A stretch of DNA of 64,000 nt from Ascidia mentula (GCA_947561715.1 OX387204.1:15877001-15941000), one strand, 5' to 3'. Positions 10,607-23,135 are shown, numbered from the stretch's first letter. The notes: a model not told the origin generated them from the sequence alone. Program-made: numbers and translations.

Positions 10607-12523
10607 TTTGCACAGCACACTTTTTGCAGGTAGACGTATGTGTTGAAATGCTGACAACCAAAGCGGAACCCTACACTCGACGTATACCAGCAACCTCTGT
10701 TAACAAAGCAATTTGGTTAATGCAGAAACGTGTAAAGCGACGCATGTTTCTTTTCAAAGCAAATAACACACCAAACGTCTACACTGCTTGATCTTACGCC
10801 GCAGAAAAAACAAAGCGAATAGCATGAAAACTACTGCCAATATTTGCTGACGATGCATTGTGTACGTTCAGCTAGCAAAACATCTGAGCCAAAGGTACCC
10901 TTTTTCTTGGCGCGACGGGAGTGTACCGAAACCGTTCCGACGTACGTTTAGCACTGCCTATCGTTAAATTTTGCAAGTCACCATTAGCCTAAATATTAAA
11001 AATTCGTTACATTGGGTTAATGTAAAACTTTCTTAAATACACAATTAGCAACTAAATTTATTAATTGATCAAACGCCGTCACTTTGTATTACTTATAATA
11101 GACATATAAGCATTACATTGCGATTGTATAGAATAAAACCTTACTTGCGTGTAAGCAGAGAGATCGAGTCTGAGGCGGTACTCCCAACCAGTTGCTCTTT
11201 ATAAAGCGGGACTTAAGCGGGATGGTTTTCCCCTTTTTTATAACGTATTATTGTCTCCTGTCCATCAAACGCAAAACACACATATTTTCACCTGGGTTTC
11301 GCTCCCCGTACGTAGCAAATATTGGGATGTGGGCAAGCCCCCGCAGTAAATGGTTTCGGTCGGTCTGGGGCTCTCGTCTACAAAGCTGATCTTTTCCGGT
11401 TGATATTTCGCTCGTAACAACGCAACCGTTTTATTTTAAGGTACCGAACCGCATCCAAACCACTTGAACTTATTTTCCCGGGCAAGATTTTGTTTTGTTT
11501 AAAGCAACTTTAATTAAACCCAGCAGTTTTGCATAAGTTGCGCAATATCACCATGTTGGTGGTTCCTTCGAGAAAATGTCGCAATACTTCGCGACGTGGT
11601 GTCTGGTATGGTGGCAACACGAAACCAAGTATACAATAGCAATTGTTTTCTCAGACTGTGCATAAAGTGGTAAACCTTTACAATGTAACTTGGGCTTTTA
11701 CAGCTGCCATTCCATTGTGTAGCAAGATGGAAATAATGGAACAGTTGAAGACGCGACTGTTGTTACTGATTTGTCCATCCATCCTGTTCGAAAATTAATT
11801 CCTAGTTATCCGACATATTTGCCGTTTGTGCAGTCAGTGGGAAACTGCAAAGACTGATATGTCTTCGTTAATAAGCGTATTAATGTACTGTATTATTCCC
11901 TGCTACCGAGATTCGACGTCCAGACTAATGTTTTTGGTTACTTATCGAAGTATGTGTAGTCAATTGTCCATATTTACGATTATATCAGGTTTTTGTGCGG
12001 AGGATCGTTTGTCCAGTAGCAATTAGTGACCCCCGTCTACATGACGGTTCAGTCTGCTCTTTACCCGGCTCTCTCGTTTTCAAAAAGAAAAAAAGGCAGA
12101 TCGACAGTTTTTTGACGCAAACGAATGTCAGCAGTGAGACAGAGGTTAAAACACGACAGGTCAGTTGGTAATACTTGACTCACCCCACTTGTGTGCTAAG
12201 CGGCTCGAATACACTTCAACATCGCAATTATTCAATCGTGACGTTTTTGACGTGTTCCACGAGCATTTTTTTCTCGGAAGAGACGAATGTCATGTTGTGC
12301 ATACTGTCAAGTGCTTGTGCTTTCTGCAACAGCCATAGCGCGCACATTTGGCAATGGGTAAGCAGTGATTGGGGCGGTTTTACAGCTATATCCGCGAGGT
12401 AGATTACTTCTTGTGTAAATGTCTCGTATGCATTTAAAAATAGTAATACACATGGAGTTATGAAACACTGTCCAAGATGTTTTCTGGCTATAACTTTGAG
12501 GTATTCAGTATACCTACTGTGAC
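10607..12523. other. Intergenic between LITAF-like genes 3 and 4
   Basis: About 1.9 kb. I see no coding exon or repeat I can support. Confidence 0.5.
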
Positions 12524-12907
12524 TTAAAGGGAGTTGCCTTGGAAGAGATTGCACGAAGGGCAGTAATGACTGGTATCTTTCATGCTGTTCATCACAAACG
12601 GAATCCAAAAGCAACACACGCCTCCAATAAGGAAAATAGCACATGCCCATAAACAAGCTATAGGCCTGACACTAGACTCTGTAGATGTCATCACAATTTG
12701 TTGGCATTTTTGGCAAAATGTGTTGGTCGGTTGGTGCCCAAACGCTTGGCGGGGCGCCCGACCCACAAATTGAGTGTGTTGGGCCACTGGCACGACCGAT
12801 GAGCCCCGAGGCTGTATTGTTGGCGACTGTTGGTACAGCTGCGGGATCAGCTTTTGCGTTGGTGTCGGCTGGTGTACAGTTGGTAGGACGCTTTCGTTTG
12901 AATCCAT
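12524..12907 (-). CDS. LITAF-domain protein 4
   Basis: 127 aa from ATG 12905-12907. Ligands are CQKC (residues 65-68) and HYCPSC (cysteines 116 and 119). The N-terminus is Gln/Pro-rich (HQPTPTQKLIPQLYQQSPT) and clearly related to genes 5 and 6, but it has lost their PPQY. Within the domain, the otherwise conserved SSLKGEAW is replaced by SSVRPIACLW, and DSMY by NSMKD, so the membrane-proximal face has diverged. It is the most divergent of the 12.5-16.4 kb trio. Confidence 0.9.
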   Translation of the reverse strand: MDSNESVLPTVHQPTPTQKLIPQLYQQSPTIQPRGSSVVPVAQHTQFVGRAPRQAFGHQPTNTFCQKCQQIVMTSTESSVRPIACLWACAIFLIGGVCCFWIPFVMNSMKDTSHYCPSCNLFQGNSL

Positions 12908-14221
12908 TTGAAAACTGTAATAAATTGAAGAGTATGCTGACTTTAGTATGGTTATGTTGTGCTGCAAAAACAACTCACTTTAGTATAGCTATGTATTGCT
13001 GAAAAAACCTTTCATCAACAAGTCTTGCTTCGGTGACTGAAACATAACACGGCGTCTCATTGTCAGTATGTCTGACGTCTTTAGATGTATAATTTTCTAT
13101 GTGAACAGGTAGTGTTCAGTACGTGCCGAACACCACATTATAAAGTAGTATATCCCTTATGGCAACACAACAGTTTACAAAGTAACACTTAAATTGCTAG
13201 CACACAGTAATAACATGAACAATATGCTGGCACCCACACTGCGTAATTTATCATCGGTGTATCTCGGTATGAACCGTTTCCGTGTCTGTGCATCATAAAA
13301 GCAATGTTTTGATAAATGCGTTTAGCGTTTGTTATTATAGTAGTGTGTATACGACAACTACGTTCAGACTATTCTTGTCGTGTTAGTTTAAGTAAGTTGT
13401 GCCAACGCACTGCGTAATTTGATCAGGGTATTCTCTCTGGCTGTCGAGAGCTGGTTTATCCCCATTGCTGGGAAAGGACCACATTTGACCCAATGTCTTG
13501 TTGATCTGACTTTCTTCCCCTTCCCTTCCTTTCATGCGAATATGAATATTTTCCCACTGTTCACCAAAATAGAACCTAAAACTTCTTTTATGCCCCCTTA
13601 GGTCTGCCACCGCTTGCCTGCGTTTGTCGTCTTCGAACGTGACGTAAATACTGGGTCTATCCTGTGGGAAGGCTCTATATATGACAAATCACCTTTTTTA
13701 CGATCTGCGTATTTATGTAAAATGTAAAACGAGTTTAAATGCAATAAAATACAGGTTAAACAAGTCAGTGCGGAAAAATATGCACACTAATAGGGCTGTG
13801 CATAAAAATGGAGACGTGCACTGTAACTATATAAGTGCAATAAGTGCATTTATAGCATAGCCACATGCTTTACTTGATTACACATATAAACACCGATACA
13901 AATATTAACATCAGCTTTGAAAATTCACCGGGACGGGCCTGACCATTCACAAAATTAAGGTTATACATACAAGTTATAAATCGTTAAATAAATACATTCA
14001 TTCTAGGAACTGATGATGGACCCAGTAAGAGTTTGAAACGTCTACTAACTTACGTAAAATGATCAATAGCATATTAGCTTTGACTTTCTTATTCAGAATA
14101 AATGCATTTAAATCTCTATTTTCAAATACGGTCTCCATGGAACTTTTGTGTAAACGCCGTGTTAGAAGCTGAAAAATGCGTACAGAAAATTGTGTCATTA
14201 TCGAAGCCCGACTGGAGGATT
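12908..14221. other. Intergenic, part of a duplicated unit
   Basis: No supported gene. The stretch around 13240-13320 (CATCGGTGTATCTCGG...) and 13410-13740 aligns, with many changes, to the same relative positions upstream of genes 5 and 6 (about 15185 and 17005), showing that whole units of about 1.7 kb were copied. A hammerhead-like core lies at 14010-14040. Confidence 0.6.
14010..14040 (+). other. Hammerhead-like core, degenerate
   Basis: CTGATGA (14010-14016) and GAAACG (14035-14040) are separated by a spacer that can form only a weak, G-T-rich stem. It aligns base for base in length with 63421-63450 (TTGATGATG...GTTTGAAACGTCT), so both derive from one dispersed family. I see no cleavage site. 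Confidence 0.3.
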
Positions 14222-14608
14222 TTAAATGGAGCGGCCCTGAAAGGCTTTGCAAGATGGACAAGTGTGATTGGTTGCGTACATGCTATCCATCACAAACGGA
14301 ATCCAAAAGCAACACACGCCTCCAAAAAGAAAAATGATGAATGCGACCAACCAAGCTTCGCCCTTGAGGCTGGACTGTGTGGCAGTCATCACGTTTTGTT
14401 GGCAGTTGCTGCAAACTATGTTGATCGATTGGCGACCAAACGCTCGAGGGGGCGCCTGAACCACAATTTGAGTGTGTTGGGTCACTGGGATGCCCGGTGG
14501 TCCCTGGGGATGCATCGTTGGCGACTGTGGGTACGGTTGAGTAGGGTAAGGTTGTTGTGTGGGAGATTGCTGGTATTGCGGTGGTGGGGCGCTTTTGTTG
14601 ACATCCAT
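14222..14608 (-). CDS. LITAF-domain protein 5
   Basis: 128 aa from ATG 14606-14608; the open frame extends upstream but the ATG sits exactly where it does in paralogue 6. The N-terminus is MDVNKSAPPPQYQQSPT, with a PPQY motif and two PYPxQPYP-like repeats. The LITAF domain has CSNC (66-69), FWIPFVMDSMYATNH and HTCPSC (cysteines 117 and 120). About 14 residues differ from gene 6 over 128, so the duplication is recent compared with the rest of the cluster. The Tyr after His in the second zinc motif is Thr here and in genes 6 and 7. Confidence 0.93.
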   Translation of the reverse strand: MDVNKSAPPPQYQQSPTQQPYPTQPYPQSPTMHPQGPPGIPVTQHTQIVVQAPPRAFGRQSINIVCSNCQQNVMTATQSSLKGEAWLVAFIIFLFGGVCCFWIPFVMDSMYATNHTCPSCKAFQGRSI

Positions 14609-15991
14609 TGCAAAATTGCAGTTTGTAGAAAGTGTTAGCGACTTTACTAGAGCAGCAGACTTTAATATGGTTCTGCACTGCAAAAATACCCCGTTAGTAA
14701 ACTTTTTTCAAATTCAATATTGCTGTTGTCACTGTAAGATAATTTAATACACAACAGTGTAAATTCAAAGTTATTTACACCCTCCAATGAAATATCGGAG
14801 GAGGTCGATGGATAAAAAAGAACTGAATAATGCATGTTTGTATTTAACTCTTACGCTACCGATGGAATACAATTCCCTCTGAAACCTTTTTGTTGGGCTG
14901 TGTCTCAATAATGACTCAATTTTCTTCCTACTTTCATAACTAACTGTTCCAGTTGCATTTGGTTCCTGAAACGACAGATCACACAAGAAAGTAATAACTT
15001 TTGTTTTCTCATTACCATGTCTACGGCTTTAAATAGACTATTTTCTCTCTCACGTAGCCCAACGGCTTATTAATATAATTAATATAACACAATGCACTCG
15101 CAAAAACCATTCCCATTAGTATATCAGCACTATATCTTGGTATAGCGCACAGTAATAGCTTGTATATTATCACACACAATGCTATATCGTCGGTGCATCT
15201 GGGGATGTACTGTTTCCGTGTATCTGTTTGTCATAGATTTAATGCATTGTTTGTGTTCAGCGCTTGTTATGGTAAATTGCTATTTAGTTGACCTGCATTC
15301 AGGCCCTTTTGGCAACTCTTGTAAAGACAGGCAAGTTGCTTTCGCGCATTGTGTAATTTTGACACAATATTCACTCTGACCACCGACAGTTGAGTGTAGA
15401 TCAGTCACTCATGGAAGGATCCATTTTACCCAATCTCCTTCTGCCTCAACTTACATTTCTTCTTTTCGTTTGCATTTAAATAGTCTCTCCACCAAATGCA
15501 ACTTCGCAGTTTCTCGCTTCAGGCTCTCAACCCTCAATCCGAAATATTGAGCGTGTTTTCATACTTGACGTGTATACGCAGTGGTATGGAAAATACTCAA
15601 TAGTTGTCCCGATTCGCTAGGCTCCACAATTTTTCGGTTTTGCGTCTTTATGTAACACGTTCAAATCCAACGAAACACAAATAAATCAATCAAGTACATG
15701 GTAAAACATGCACTAGTATATAGGATTATGTGTGAGTAGCAAAACTGTACGCTGTAACTGTACATGCATGTAGCCACACGTTTTGCTCGATTAAACCAAA
15801 AAATATAATTACAAGCAAAAGCAAAGCAAAAATACTGCCAATGCTGCAATGTGCCTGGAAACCTAAAACGCTGGGATCACTCAAAAAATTGCATCAGATC
15901 TTTCACCAAATTTAACATTGTGTAAACGCTGTATATACATTTGGAAGCAGCGAAAAATCACTATCCAAGTTTCTCGATGTACTTGCTTGTT
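14609..15991. other. Intergenic, duplicated unit upstream of gene 5
   Basis: No supported gene. It has recognisable but eroded similarity to 12908-14221 and 16379-18000 (for example GTCGGTGCATCTGGGGATGT at about 15188). Confidence 0.55.
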
Positions 15992-16378
15992 TTAAATGGA
16001 GCGGCCCTGGAAGGCTCTGCAAGATGGACAAGTGTGATTGGTTGAATACATGCTATCCATCACAAACGGAATCCAAAAGCAACAGATGCCTCCAATAAAA
16101 AAAATGACTAGAGCGATCAACCAAGCTTCGGCCTTGAGACTGGACTGTGTGGCAGTCATCACGTTTTGTTGGCAGTTGCTGCAAACTATGTTGGTCGATT
16201 GGCGGCCAAACGCTCGAGGGGGCGCCTGAACCACAATTTGTGTGTGTTGGGCCACTGGCACGCCCGGTGGTCCCTGGGGCTGCATCGTTGGCGACTGTGG
16301 GTACGGTTGAGTAGGGTAAGGTTGTTGTGTGGGAGACTGCTGGTATTGCGGTGGTGGGGCGCTTTTATTGGGATCCAT
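15992..16378 (-). CDS. LITAF-domain protein 6
   Basis: 128 aa from ATG 16376-16378. Near twin of gene 5: same PPQY, same Pro/Gln/Tyr-rich N-terminus, CSNC (66-69) and HTCPSC (117, 120). Differences are mostly conservative and concentrated in the hydrophobic stretch (ALVIFFIGGICC versus AFIIFLFGGVCC), as expected if only hydrophobicity is constrained there. The position 1.77 kb from gene 5 matches the spacing of genes 4 and 5. Confidence 0.93.
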   Translation of the reverse strand: MDPNKSAPPPQYQQSPTQQPYPTQPYPQSPTMQPQGPPGVPVAQHTQIVVQAPPRAFGRQSTNIVCSNCQQNVMTATQSSLKAEAWLIALVIFFIGGICCFWIPFVMDSMYSTNHTCPSCRAFQGRSI

Positions 16379-18705
16379 TGCAAGTTTATACGACGTTTTT
16401 GGCTTCAATGGAATAAACGAAGTTTAATGTAGCTCTATTGCTGTAAAATGCAAGTTGTTAGTGACAGTTTTTTTTAACTACTTTTGCAAATAAGACTGAA
16501 GCAACACGATATAATGCAAAAAGACGCATTACATTGTGTTTTTTTTGGTAGTCTACTTCTTTGCAATAAAAACGTTCATGCTTGTAAAAAAAATATTCCA
16601 CCTAAATTATTCTCACACCAACACAGAAGAAAAATCTTTCACATAAAAAACCTTTTCGTGCATTCAAAAAGCTTCAGTGCTGTTCTATTTCACCAATAGT
16701 TTATTTGTTATGCGTGATTGCTGAACTAATAGACAACATGAATAAATACAGTTTGATCTTTACGAAGAAAATATTAAAATGCCTGATCAAGTACTTCAAT
16801 GTTACTGATAGCAAGTATCACAGCTCATGGTAATGGTTATTTACTTGGTTCAGTAGCATGACAGGAATCACACGTCTTAAGTTCTTTCTCAACATATCAA
16901 CAGCACAACGAACGGCTCATTACTGTTTCGAGATGCTTTCTAAGATATCTGACGTAACAAACTGATGGTAGCATATACAGCAGTGTGGCGCACAATAATA
17001 TTGCGTCGGTGTGTTTGTGGATGTGCTGTTTCCGTATCTGTGATGCATCATAAATGGAATGTATTGTTTTCGTTCGGTTTTTGCTATAAAAAGGACGCTA
17101 AATAGAGTATTGTATTGTTTTCGTTCGGCTAAGTAAGACCTGAAGTCGGGTTCAGTGCATCACGTTATACAGTTATACCAACTCTATTCTGACCACTACG
17201 AGAGCTCGTGTAACGTGTAGGATTCTAATATACCGAGGTCCGTGGGTTCAGACATTACCGGGAGCGTCAATTTCGACACGGTTTCTAAGTTTTCGGGTGT
17301 ATTTCTCCCATCAAGTCAATACCGCACGCTACCTAGGAATCATTAACATCGAGACCCCGCCAAGTTGTGGAAATCGAGGAACAGGCGGTAAAGCGGGAAA
17401 CACTTGAACATTAAAGGTGCCGTTTGGTTGTGTCCAACGTAAATATGTTGAGATTTGTTCTGGAGAGTATCACACACGCCAATGCATGCATCAACATGTA
17501 TTTTGAACCTTTATTGTCAATAATGATTGAAGAAAACAATCGAAACGTTTGCATGAAGTTTTCCAGCATTGTATTGGCTATCTTGTTCATATTAAAGATG
17601 TACAAAACCGTGAGATATGTTCCTATTTTGAACCTTCTCAACAACGATTGAACCAACATTGTATGGGATTAGAATAACGGCCCGGCAGGTGTCCCCTAAT
17701 CTTAACAAAACATTTGGTGTTTGGATATTGAAGAATATCCCGGCGAGAGTCTGCAGGAAATGAACCCACTCCCGTATATGAAGAAGAAGAATAAAAAGAA
17801 GAAGAATGACGTCATGGCCGCAACCGGAACGTATTAATACTGGTGTAGCTGAAGGTGTTGATATAAAAATCCTACACAATGGAAAGAGCTTTTGTCACTC
17901 GAGTAGAAGTTTGGTGTATGTCACAGAAGAACGTGCTTCGTTTTACCGAGTCGGCATTAATAACTACAGCACTTGAATTTTAAATTAGTCTGTCAACAAG
18001 TCAACCACCTAACAAATCGTCAGATATTTCGGTAAACACGCTTTCGGAAAACAGAGGTTGCGGGACAATGTTGGGACAATGCGTCAGATCTTCGTGAATT
18101 TTTGGATTTTTTGTTGTTTTTAGATGATGAATTTAAACCTTTGCCTAAAAGAATGGATTGTTCAAATACTAAAAAACATCCACACGTTACAACCACGTCT
18201 GTATTGCAATAAAACACACTCCGAGCACCGGAATATATGACATGTAGTTTCAAACACGATTCAAGCTATTTGTTTTCGCAATTGTGTTTGCAAACAACAC
18301 TGTTCGGCAAGATGCATACAGGCAATAGGAATGCGTGACAATGCAAGACGAATACGTTGGCAGGAAATGATCAGTTTGTCGAGGCGCGATTAAAACGTGC
18401 AATATCTCACAAGCAGTGCAACAAACTTACACTGCTCAGCACTTGCTGTAAAGACACAAATAGAGTACTGGCAAATAAATCTTTTTCGCAAAGCTCGAGG
18501 AGGAAATGCTTGCAACACTTCGAAATGCTTGCAACACCTCCTATATACCATGTGATTACAACGAATCAATATCAAAAAATCATGTATAAAGGGGATATCC
18601 AACTAACGATTGTGTAGCTGATACTATGGTAAAAACATAACAAAGTTTGGGGTAAAACTAACAAAGTGCAATGAAGTAAAGTAATTTCAAATTAAGCGTT
18701 CGTTT
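16379..18705. other. Intergenic between genes 6 and 7
   Basis: About 2.3 kb without a supported gene. It contains the third copy of the duplicated flank (around 17005) and a 19-bp direct repeat (GTATTGTTTTCGTTCGGCT-like, at about 17060 and 17113). Around 17205-17270 there is a weak tRNA B-box-like string that I did not accept as a gene. Confidence 0.5.
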
Positions 18706-19152
18706 TCATAAAGACACACCCTGCAATACTCCGCAAGCAGGGCACGTGTGTTCCGTAATATGATTCCCTTCCATAACAAACGGCATCCAAAAGCACAAAA
18801 CGCCACCAAACAAACAAATCAAAGCCGCGTAGACCCAAACCTCTGCTTTGTAATGTTGGTTGGTTAGCGTCCACACTGTTTTCCTGCAGTTGGGACAAAC
18901 CAGCAGCATTGGATCTGGTCCAAATTCTATTAAAGACGCTGAGTGAATGATGACTGATGAAGTTATCGGACTGCTGGCGAGGTTGTCTTGGGATCCTGGA
19001 GTTCGAATCCTTGCAGTTTCTTCTGTCGATAAACTGAGTTGTTTTTCTGGGCTTAAGGACGGGGTCGATTCCGAGTCTTCTCCCGATTCTTCTCTTTCTT
19101 CTTCTGACTCCTGCTGTTGTGTAGAGAGTGTTTGCATTTGGTGTTCCTCCAT
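18706..19152 (-). CDS. LITAF-domain protein 7, acidic N-terminus
   Basis: 148 aa from ATG 19150-19152 (an upstream TTG in the same frame is not needed). Residues 1-75 are Ser/Glu-rich (EESEEEREESGEDSEST) rather than Pro-rich and lack PPxY. The LITAF domain is intact: CPNC (86-89), FWMPFVMEGNHITEH and HTCPAC (cysteines 137 and 140). The N-terminal swap suggests different partners or phospho-regulation, which is inference. Confidence 0.9.
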   Translation of the reverse strand: MEEHQMQTLSTQQQESEEEREESGEDSESTPSLSPEKQLSLSTEETARIRTPGSQDNLASSPITSSVIIHSASLIEFGPDPMLLVCPNCRKTVWTLTNQHYKAEVWVYAALICLFGGVLCFWMPFVMEGNHITEHTCPACGVLQGVSL

Positions 19153-21150
19153 TTTACACAACCTTAGTGGACACGTTTACTGTTAGCCTATTTTTATGCT
19201 GTGATATTGTATTAACAGGCAAAAATAAAAGCCTGTTGAGGCTGTGGTTGAAAAGTTTTAAAAATGTGTTTGCTTCAAAAAACGCCGGAGCAACAAGATT
19301 TGCCTTCAGAATATTACAGGTTATCCCTTAATGTTCTACCTGATATCTAGTAAATGTTATGGTAATATCTACCGCTGTAGATAAAATAGTGCCGACAACA
19401 AAACCACTTCATTACTTTTTAAATCAACAAATATAACGAACAAAATATTTGTTAAAGAATCATGCGGATGGCTGTCAAACTTCCAAACAACATTGCTCTG
19501 CTCTGTAACTGTCCATATTGAAGATTTGCCGTTGCTGTAGCATCTTACAGAGAACAACACAGCCGGCTTTCCAGCCAAAAGTATCTGTTTTCGTGACACG
19601 TTTACGCCAGCTATCATTTCCCGTTGGTGACGAAATGAGTTGGGATGTTGCGGGTTTCTTGAATCAATTGCCCTGTTTGATTCGGTATTGTTTATTTCGT
19701 TTGATATTGGTAGTTTGAGACAATATTTTGTGACAATTGAACTGTATAGATAATATATATGTGAAAAAGTTTCACATTGTTACTAATATAATTTTAACAA
19801 AAAGTGGTTATACTTTCTCACATGCCGGTAAACCTTCTGTTTCTGTGTCAAATATCACGCGTTTCATGTCCGCAATGACGCCTGCCTTTTTTCGGATGAC
19901 GTCAGGATAAATGGCGTAGTCAACCTAATAGTTTGAATACACCTTGTATCTCCATTATTTACAAAGTTCAGGTAACTTGGTGTGGATTTTGATCTGAAGG
20001 AACAACATGAATCACAGTTTAACTGACACCGAGGCCGGTATTTCGATGTGGTCGACATGTTTTGAAAGCGATAAGCATACAGTGTAATATGTCTGGAGAT
20101 TATATTCACTCAACCGCCCTGTCTGTCGCCCAATCATCGTGTGGGATTATATACATAACGATGTGGAACCCTGTAAGTGTGTGACAGGTTATGTGATGGG
20201 TTTTATGGCGAAAATGCGGATATGGTTAAATTTTTCGTGTGTTTTGCAAGATTTCAATGTTCTAAAAATTAACCCTTACATTCATCACTAATAGTAAAAC
20301 AACGTCGAGTTTCATTGGCTGTGTTTTCGCTGGGTGTGCAATATTTGCCATATCGTCATATTCTTGTAATGGCAACGTTAATGTTTAACTAGGAGCGAGG
20401 ACCTAGAAACAATGGCACGATCAACACTTGTATATTTTGAGGCGCCGTGTTGTTTGCGGAGTCAGAAGCACCTGACGAAACATTCTCGTCACAGGCAGTT
20501 TCAGTGAAGGAACTAGAGCACATTAAACTGGTTATAGGGTAACAATATTCAGGCATCAGCTGAAGTAAAATTATTTAGGATATCAGCCTTCGTGCAGTTT
20601 AACAATTTCATGGTTTTGTAGAGGCCACATGCTTACCATGACTGAAACAACTTAATAGGAAAAATGAAGGGAGAAAGAAATCGATTTTTGCCCGGTTAGC
20701 CGCAAAAATATTCCAAAAGCGCCATGCAGGTAATTCACTCAAGTGTAGATAATCAAGGTTGTTTTAACGTGCCTTAGAAAATGGTTTTTAGAGCAATTGA
20801 GAAAGGGCCTTGCCAAGCAACACGTCACTTGTTAATAAGTTCCCAACCCCACGATAGACTAGGTGCGGCAAGAGAGGCAGTTTTACAGCTTAACCAACGA
20901 CCGCGATTCTAGCGAAGTTGTAACTATGATCTTTGAGTCGGTAAACATGCAGAAAATGTGTTTGGTCAATGTAGGTTGAAGATATTTGTTTAAACGTAGC
21001 TTTATTTTGAAAACTGTAGTACTATTAGGCCTCTTTCATTTAAAGCACAGGTAAAGAATTTAGTTATCACGATTTTTGTTCTTGCAGAAACAATTCAAGG
21101 CAAATTCCGTTCAAAAGGAATTCTAAGACAAAAAACCTGACTCTGTGAAA
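19153..21150. other. Divergent intergenic between genes 7 and 8
   Basis: Gene 7 (minus) and gene 8 (plus) point away from each other, so this 2-kb stretch should hold both promoters. A good splice-acceptor string (TTTTTGTTCTTGCAG) ends at 21086, 64 bp before the gene 8 ATG, implying a non-coding 5' exon or a trans-spliced leader. Confidence 0.5.
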
Positions 21151-21528
21151 ATGGAACCGCCACCACCGAGCTACGAAAACTCACAAATAGCAGAAGGGAA
21201 AGCCCCCTTGCCACCCAGCGATTTCCAGCAGCCTTACCCTCAACCCCAACCTTATCCACAGCCTTACCCACAACCCGTGGCTCAGCAAGTAGTTATAACC
21301 ACGACCGCTTATGGAAGAAACCCAGTACATGTGCAGTGTCCGCAGTGCCAGCAGGCTGTGGTTACCAACGTTGATCGCAGCCTTAAGGGCAGCGCATGTT
21401 GTCTGGTGTGTTGCCTCTTCTTCTTCACGTTTTTATTCTGCTTCTGGGTGCCGCTGGTCATGGATTCGAGCTACGAAGTGACACACTACTGTCCCAACTG
21501 CAGAAAAGTCTTGGCCAGATGCGATTAG
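21151..21528 (+). CDS. LITAF-domain protein 8
   Basis: 125 aa from ATG 21151 (a GTG two codons upstream is not a likely start). It begins MEPPPPSYENS, giving a PPSY motif at the very N-terminus, then a PYPQPQPYPQPYPQP tract. LITAF ligands are CPQC (63-66) and HYCPNC (114, 117). The hydrophobic segment is unusually Cys/Phe-rich (ACCLVCCLFFFTFLFCFW), offering sites for palmitoylation (inference). First plus-strand member. An AATAAA at about 21555 follows the stop closely and fits a poly(A) signal. Confidence 0.93.
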   Translation: MEPPPPSYENSQIAEGKAPLPPSDFQQPYPQPQPYPQPYPQPVAQQVVITTTAYGRNPVHVQCPQCQQAVVTNVDRSLKGSACCLVCCLFFFTFLFCFWVPLVMDSSYEVTHYCPNCRKVLARCD

Positions 21529-22604
21529 TATTGAAATTCGCTGGCCTTGTTGTAATAAATGATTTTTTGACGTATTGATTTTGGTTGATTACTTTATATG
21601 TACCAGTTGTATGTGGGACTGTTTGACGTATCCATTTGTGTACCGACCATAAAGCCTTACAAACTGCTGGTAGTTTTCTTTTTTCCCACTGTGCTTGTAT
21701 GGTTCGATTTTTCGGTCAATTTGTTAATTTTTCGTTTGTAATTCGGCTTTAATGAAAACATAACAATAATTTTTTTCCAAATTAGGAAGCGAATACGCAA
21801 CCATTACTCTAACTTGCCCTGTTTGTTTTGCGTTATACCATAAAAAAATATCGCATTGGTAAGAGTCGTCTTTACTTCTACCCAGTCAGTTTGTAAGAAA
21901 ACTTTTGGGTTTAAGTGTGCGGTGGCGACAAAGTTAAGATATTGTTAAGTGGCAAATAAAAAAAAATAAACAAAAAATGACTTTAAATTAAATGAAACTG
22001 TGTTTCTGTCTCCAGTAAGATTTTGAGTGGACATTTAAGTGCTGAGGGAAGGAAAGGGACTTTGTGCAAATATACAACATGTAGTAATTTACAAACATGT
22101 TAGATGTAGTCAAATGTATTGGAATATTTGGTCACAGATTGCCGCTTGTAGTAAACTATTGGACAGACTAGGATTTTGTTGACAAACTATATTGTTCGAA
22201 AAAATAGGAAAATTCGCATTGTGTCATTTGGTTGTTTTGATCCGCGAAAGGGTAAAAGCTGCAGAGAAAGTCTTTAACCTGCTAGAATGATCTTCAAGCA
22301 ATAGCACGAAGCGAAAAGGCGATCCAATGTGGCCGTGATGTGACATGGTCTATACGGAAATCAAGATCTTTTGTGTGCTGCTGTGCAGCAGCTGCATGCA
22401 TTTACGCTCTAATCTCTGTCGGTTTGAGTCAGTCAGTCAGTCAGTTTATTCCGCAAAACACATTCATAATACGGATTAAGTGGGTAAGAATTATTAGTTA
22501 TAACGAGTGATGCTGACAGGTGGACGATGAAGTCATTAATGTATCAGCCAGCACCACGATGGGTGTGCGGGAAATTTTTAAAGCTGAGATACAAACAGTT
22601 TTAA

Positions 22605-22750
22605 TAGGAATTGTTTTTCTGGCATATAAGTTACGAAAGTGTTTATTGTAACCAACGTTTCGTCCACCATCCGGCGGGACTTAATCCTCAGGGCTTTGTA
22701 GCAACGATAATGCATCAAGCGCATAACACACCAAAAACGTCAGAAAAAAT
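22605..22750 (-). mobile_element. Fragment of the same Penelope-like element tail
   Basis: On the minus strand this aligns with the tail of the 5863-6244 element: GCGCTTGATGCA, CCCTGAGGA, a stem, GACGAAACGT and AATAAACACT in the same order. The inner stem is GTCC...GGAC here but GTCT...AGAC there, a compensated pair change. Truncated, ends approximate. Confidence 0.6.
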
Positions 22751-23135
22751 GTAACAAATTTTTTGAGGACATTTGGCATGTAGTTTTTGTGCATTTTGTA
22801 CCTCATTATCAGAAGCTCTCATTGTACCTCTTACTTAATTTGCCTGTTTAATAAATCAACGTGCGTAATATATTGCTTGTATATTTCTTGCCGCAAGATG
22901 TCGCTTTGGTTCCAGCAATTGAAAATTATTGTTCGTTTTCTGCTGCGATTTTACCATACACCCAACGTGATCGCACTGCTCGCGTCTTCCAAGTATAAAG
23001 AAAGCTACATATAGTCAAAGACAGTACAATGGTCAACCGGTATCAGAATTGTCACATTATAAAGCGTCCATTTGCGCTTCTACTGATGTTTTATTCTGCT
23101 ATGCCTCAGTGTTAAGGCTTGCTTGTCGAGACAAA

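Noticed and set aside
17205-17270. tRNA or tRNA-derived SINE
   Set aside because: A weak B-box-like GGGTTCAGA occurs, but I cannot draw a cloverleaf or a matching A box.
18990-19020. tRNA B box GTTCGAATCC
   Set aside because: It lies inside the LITAF gene 7 coding sequence; coincidence.
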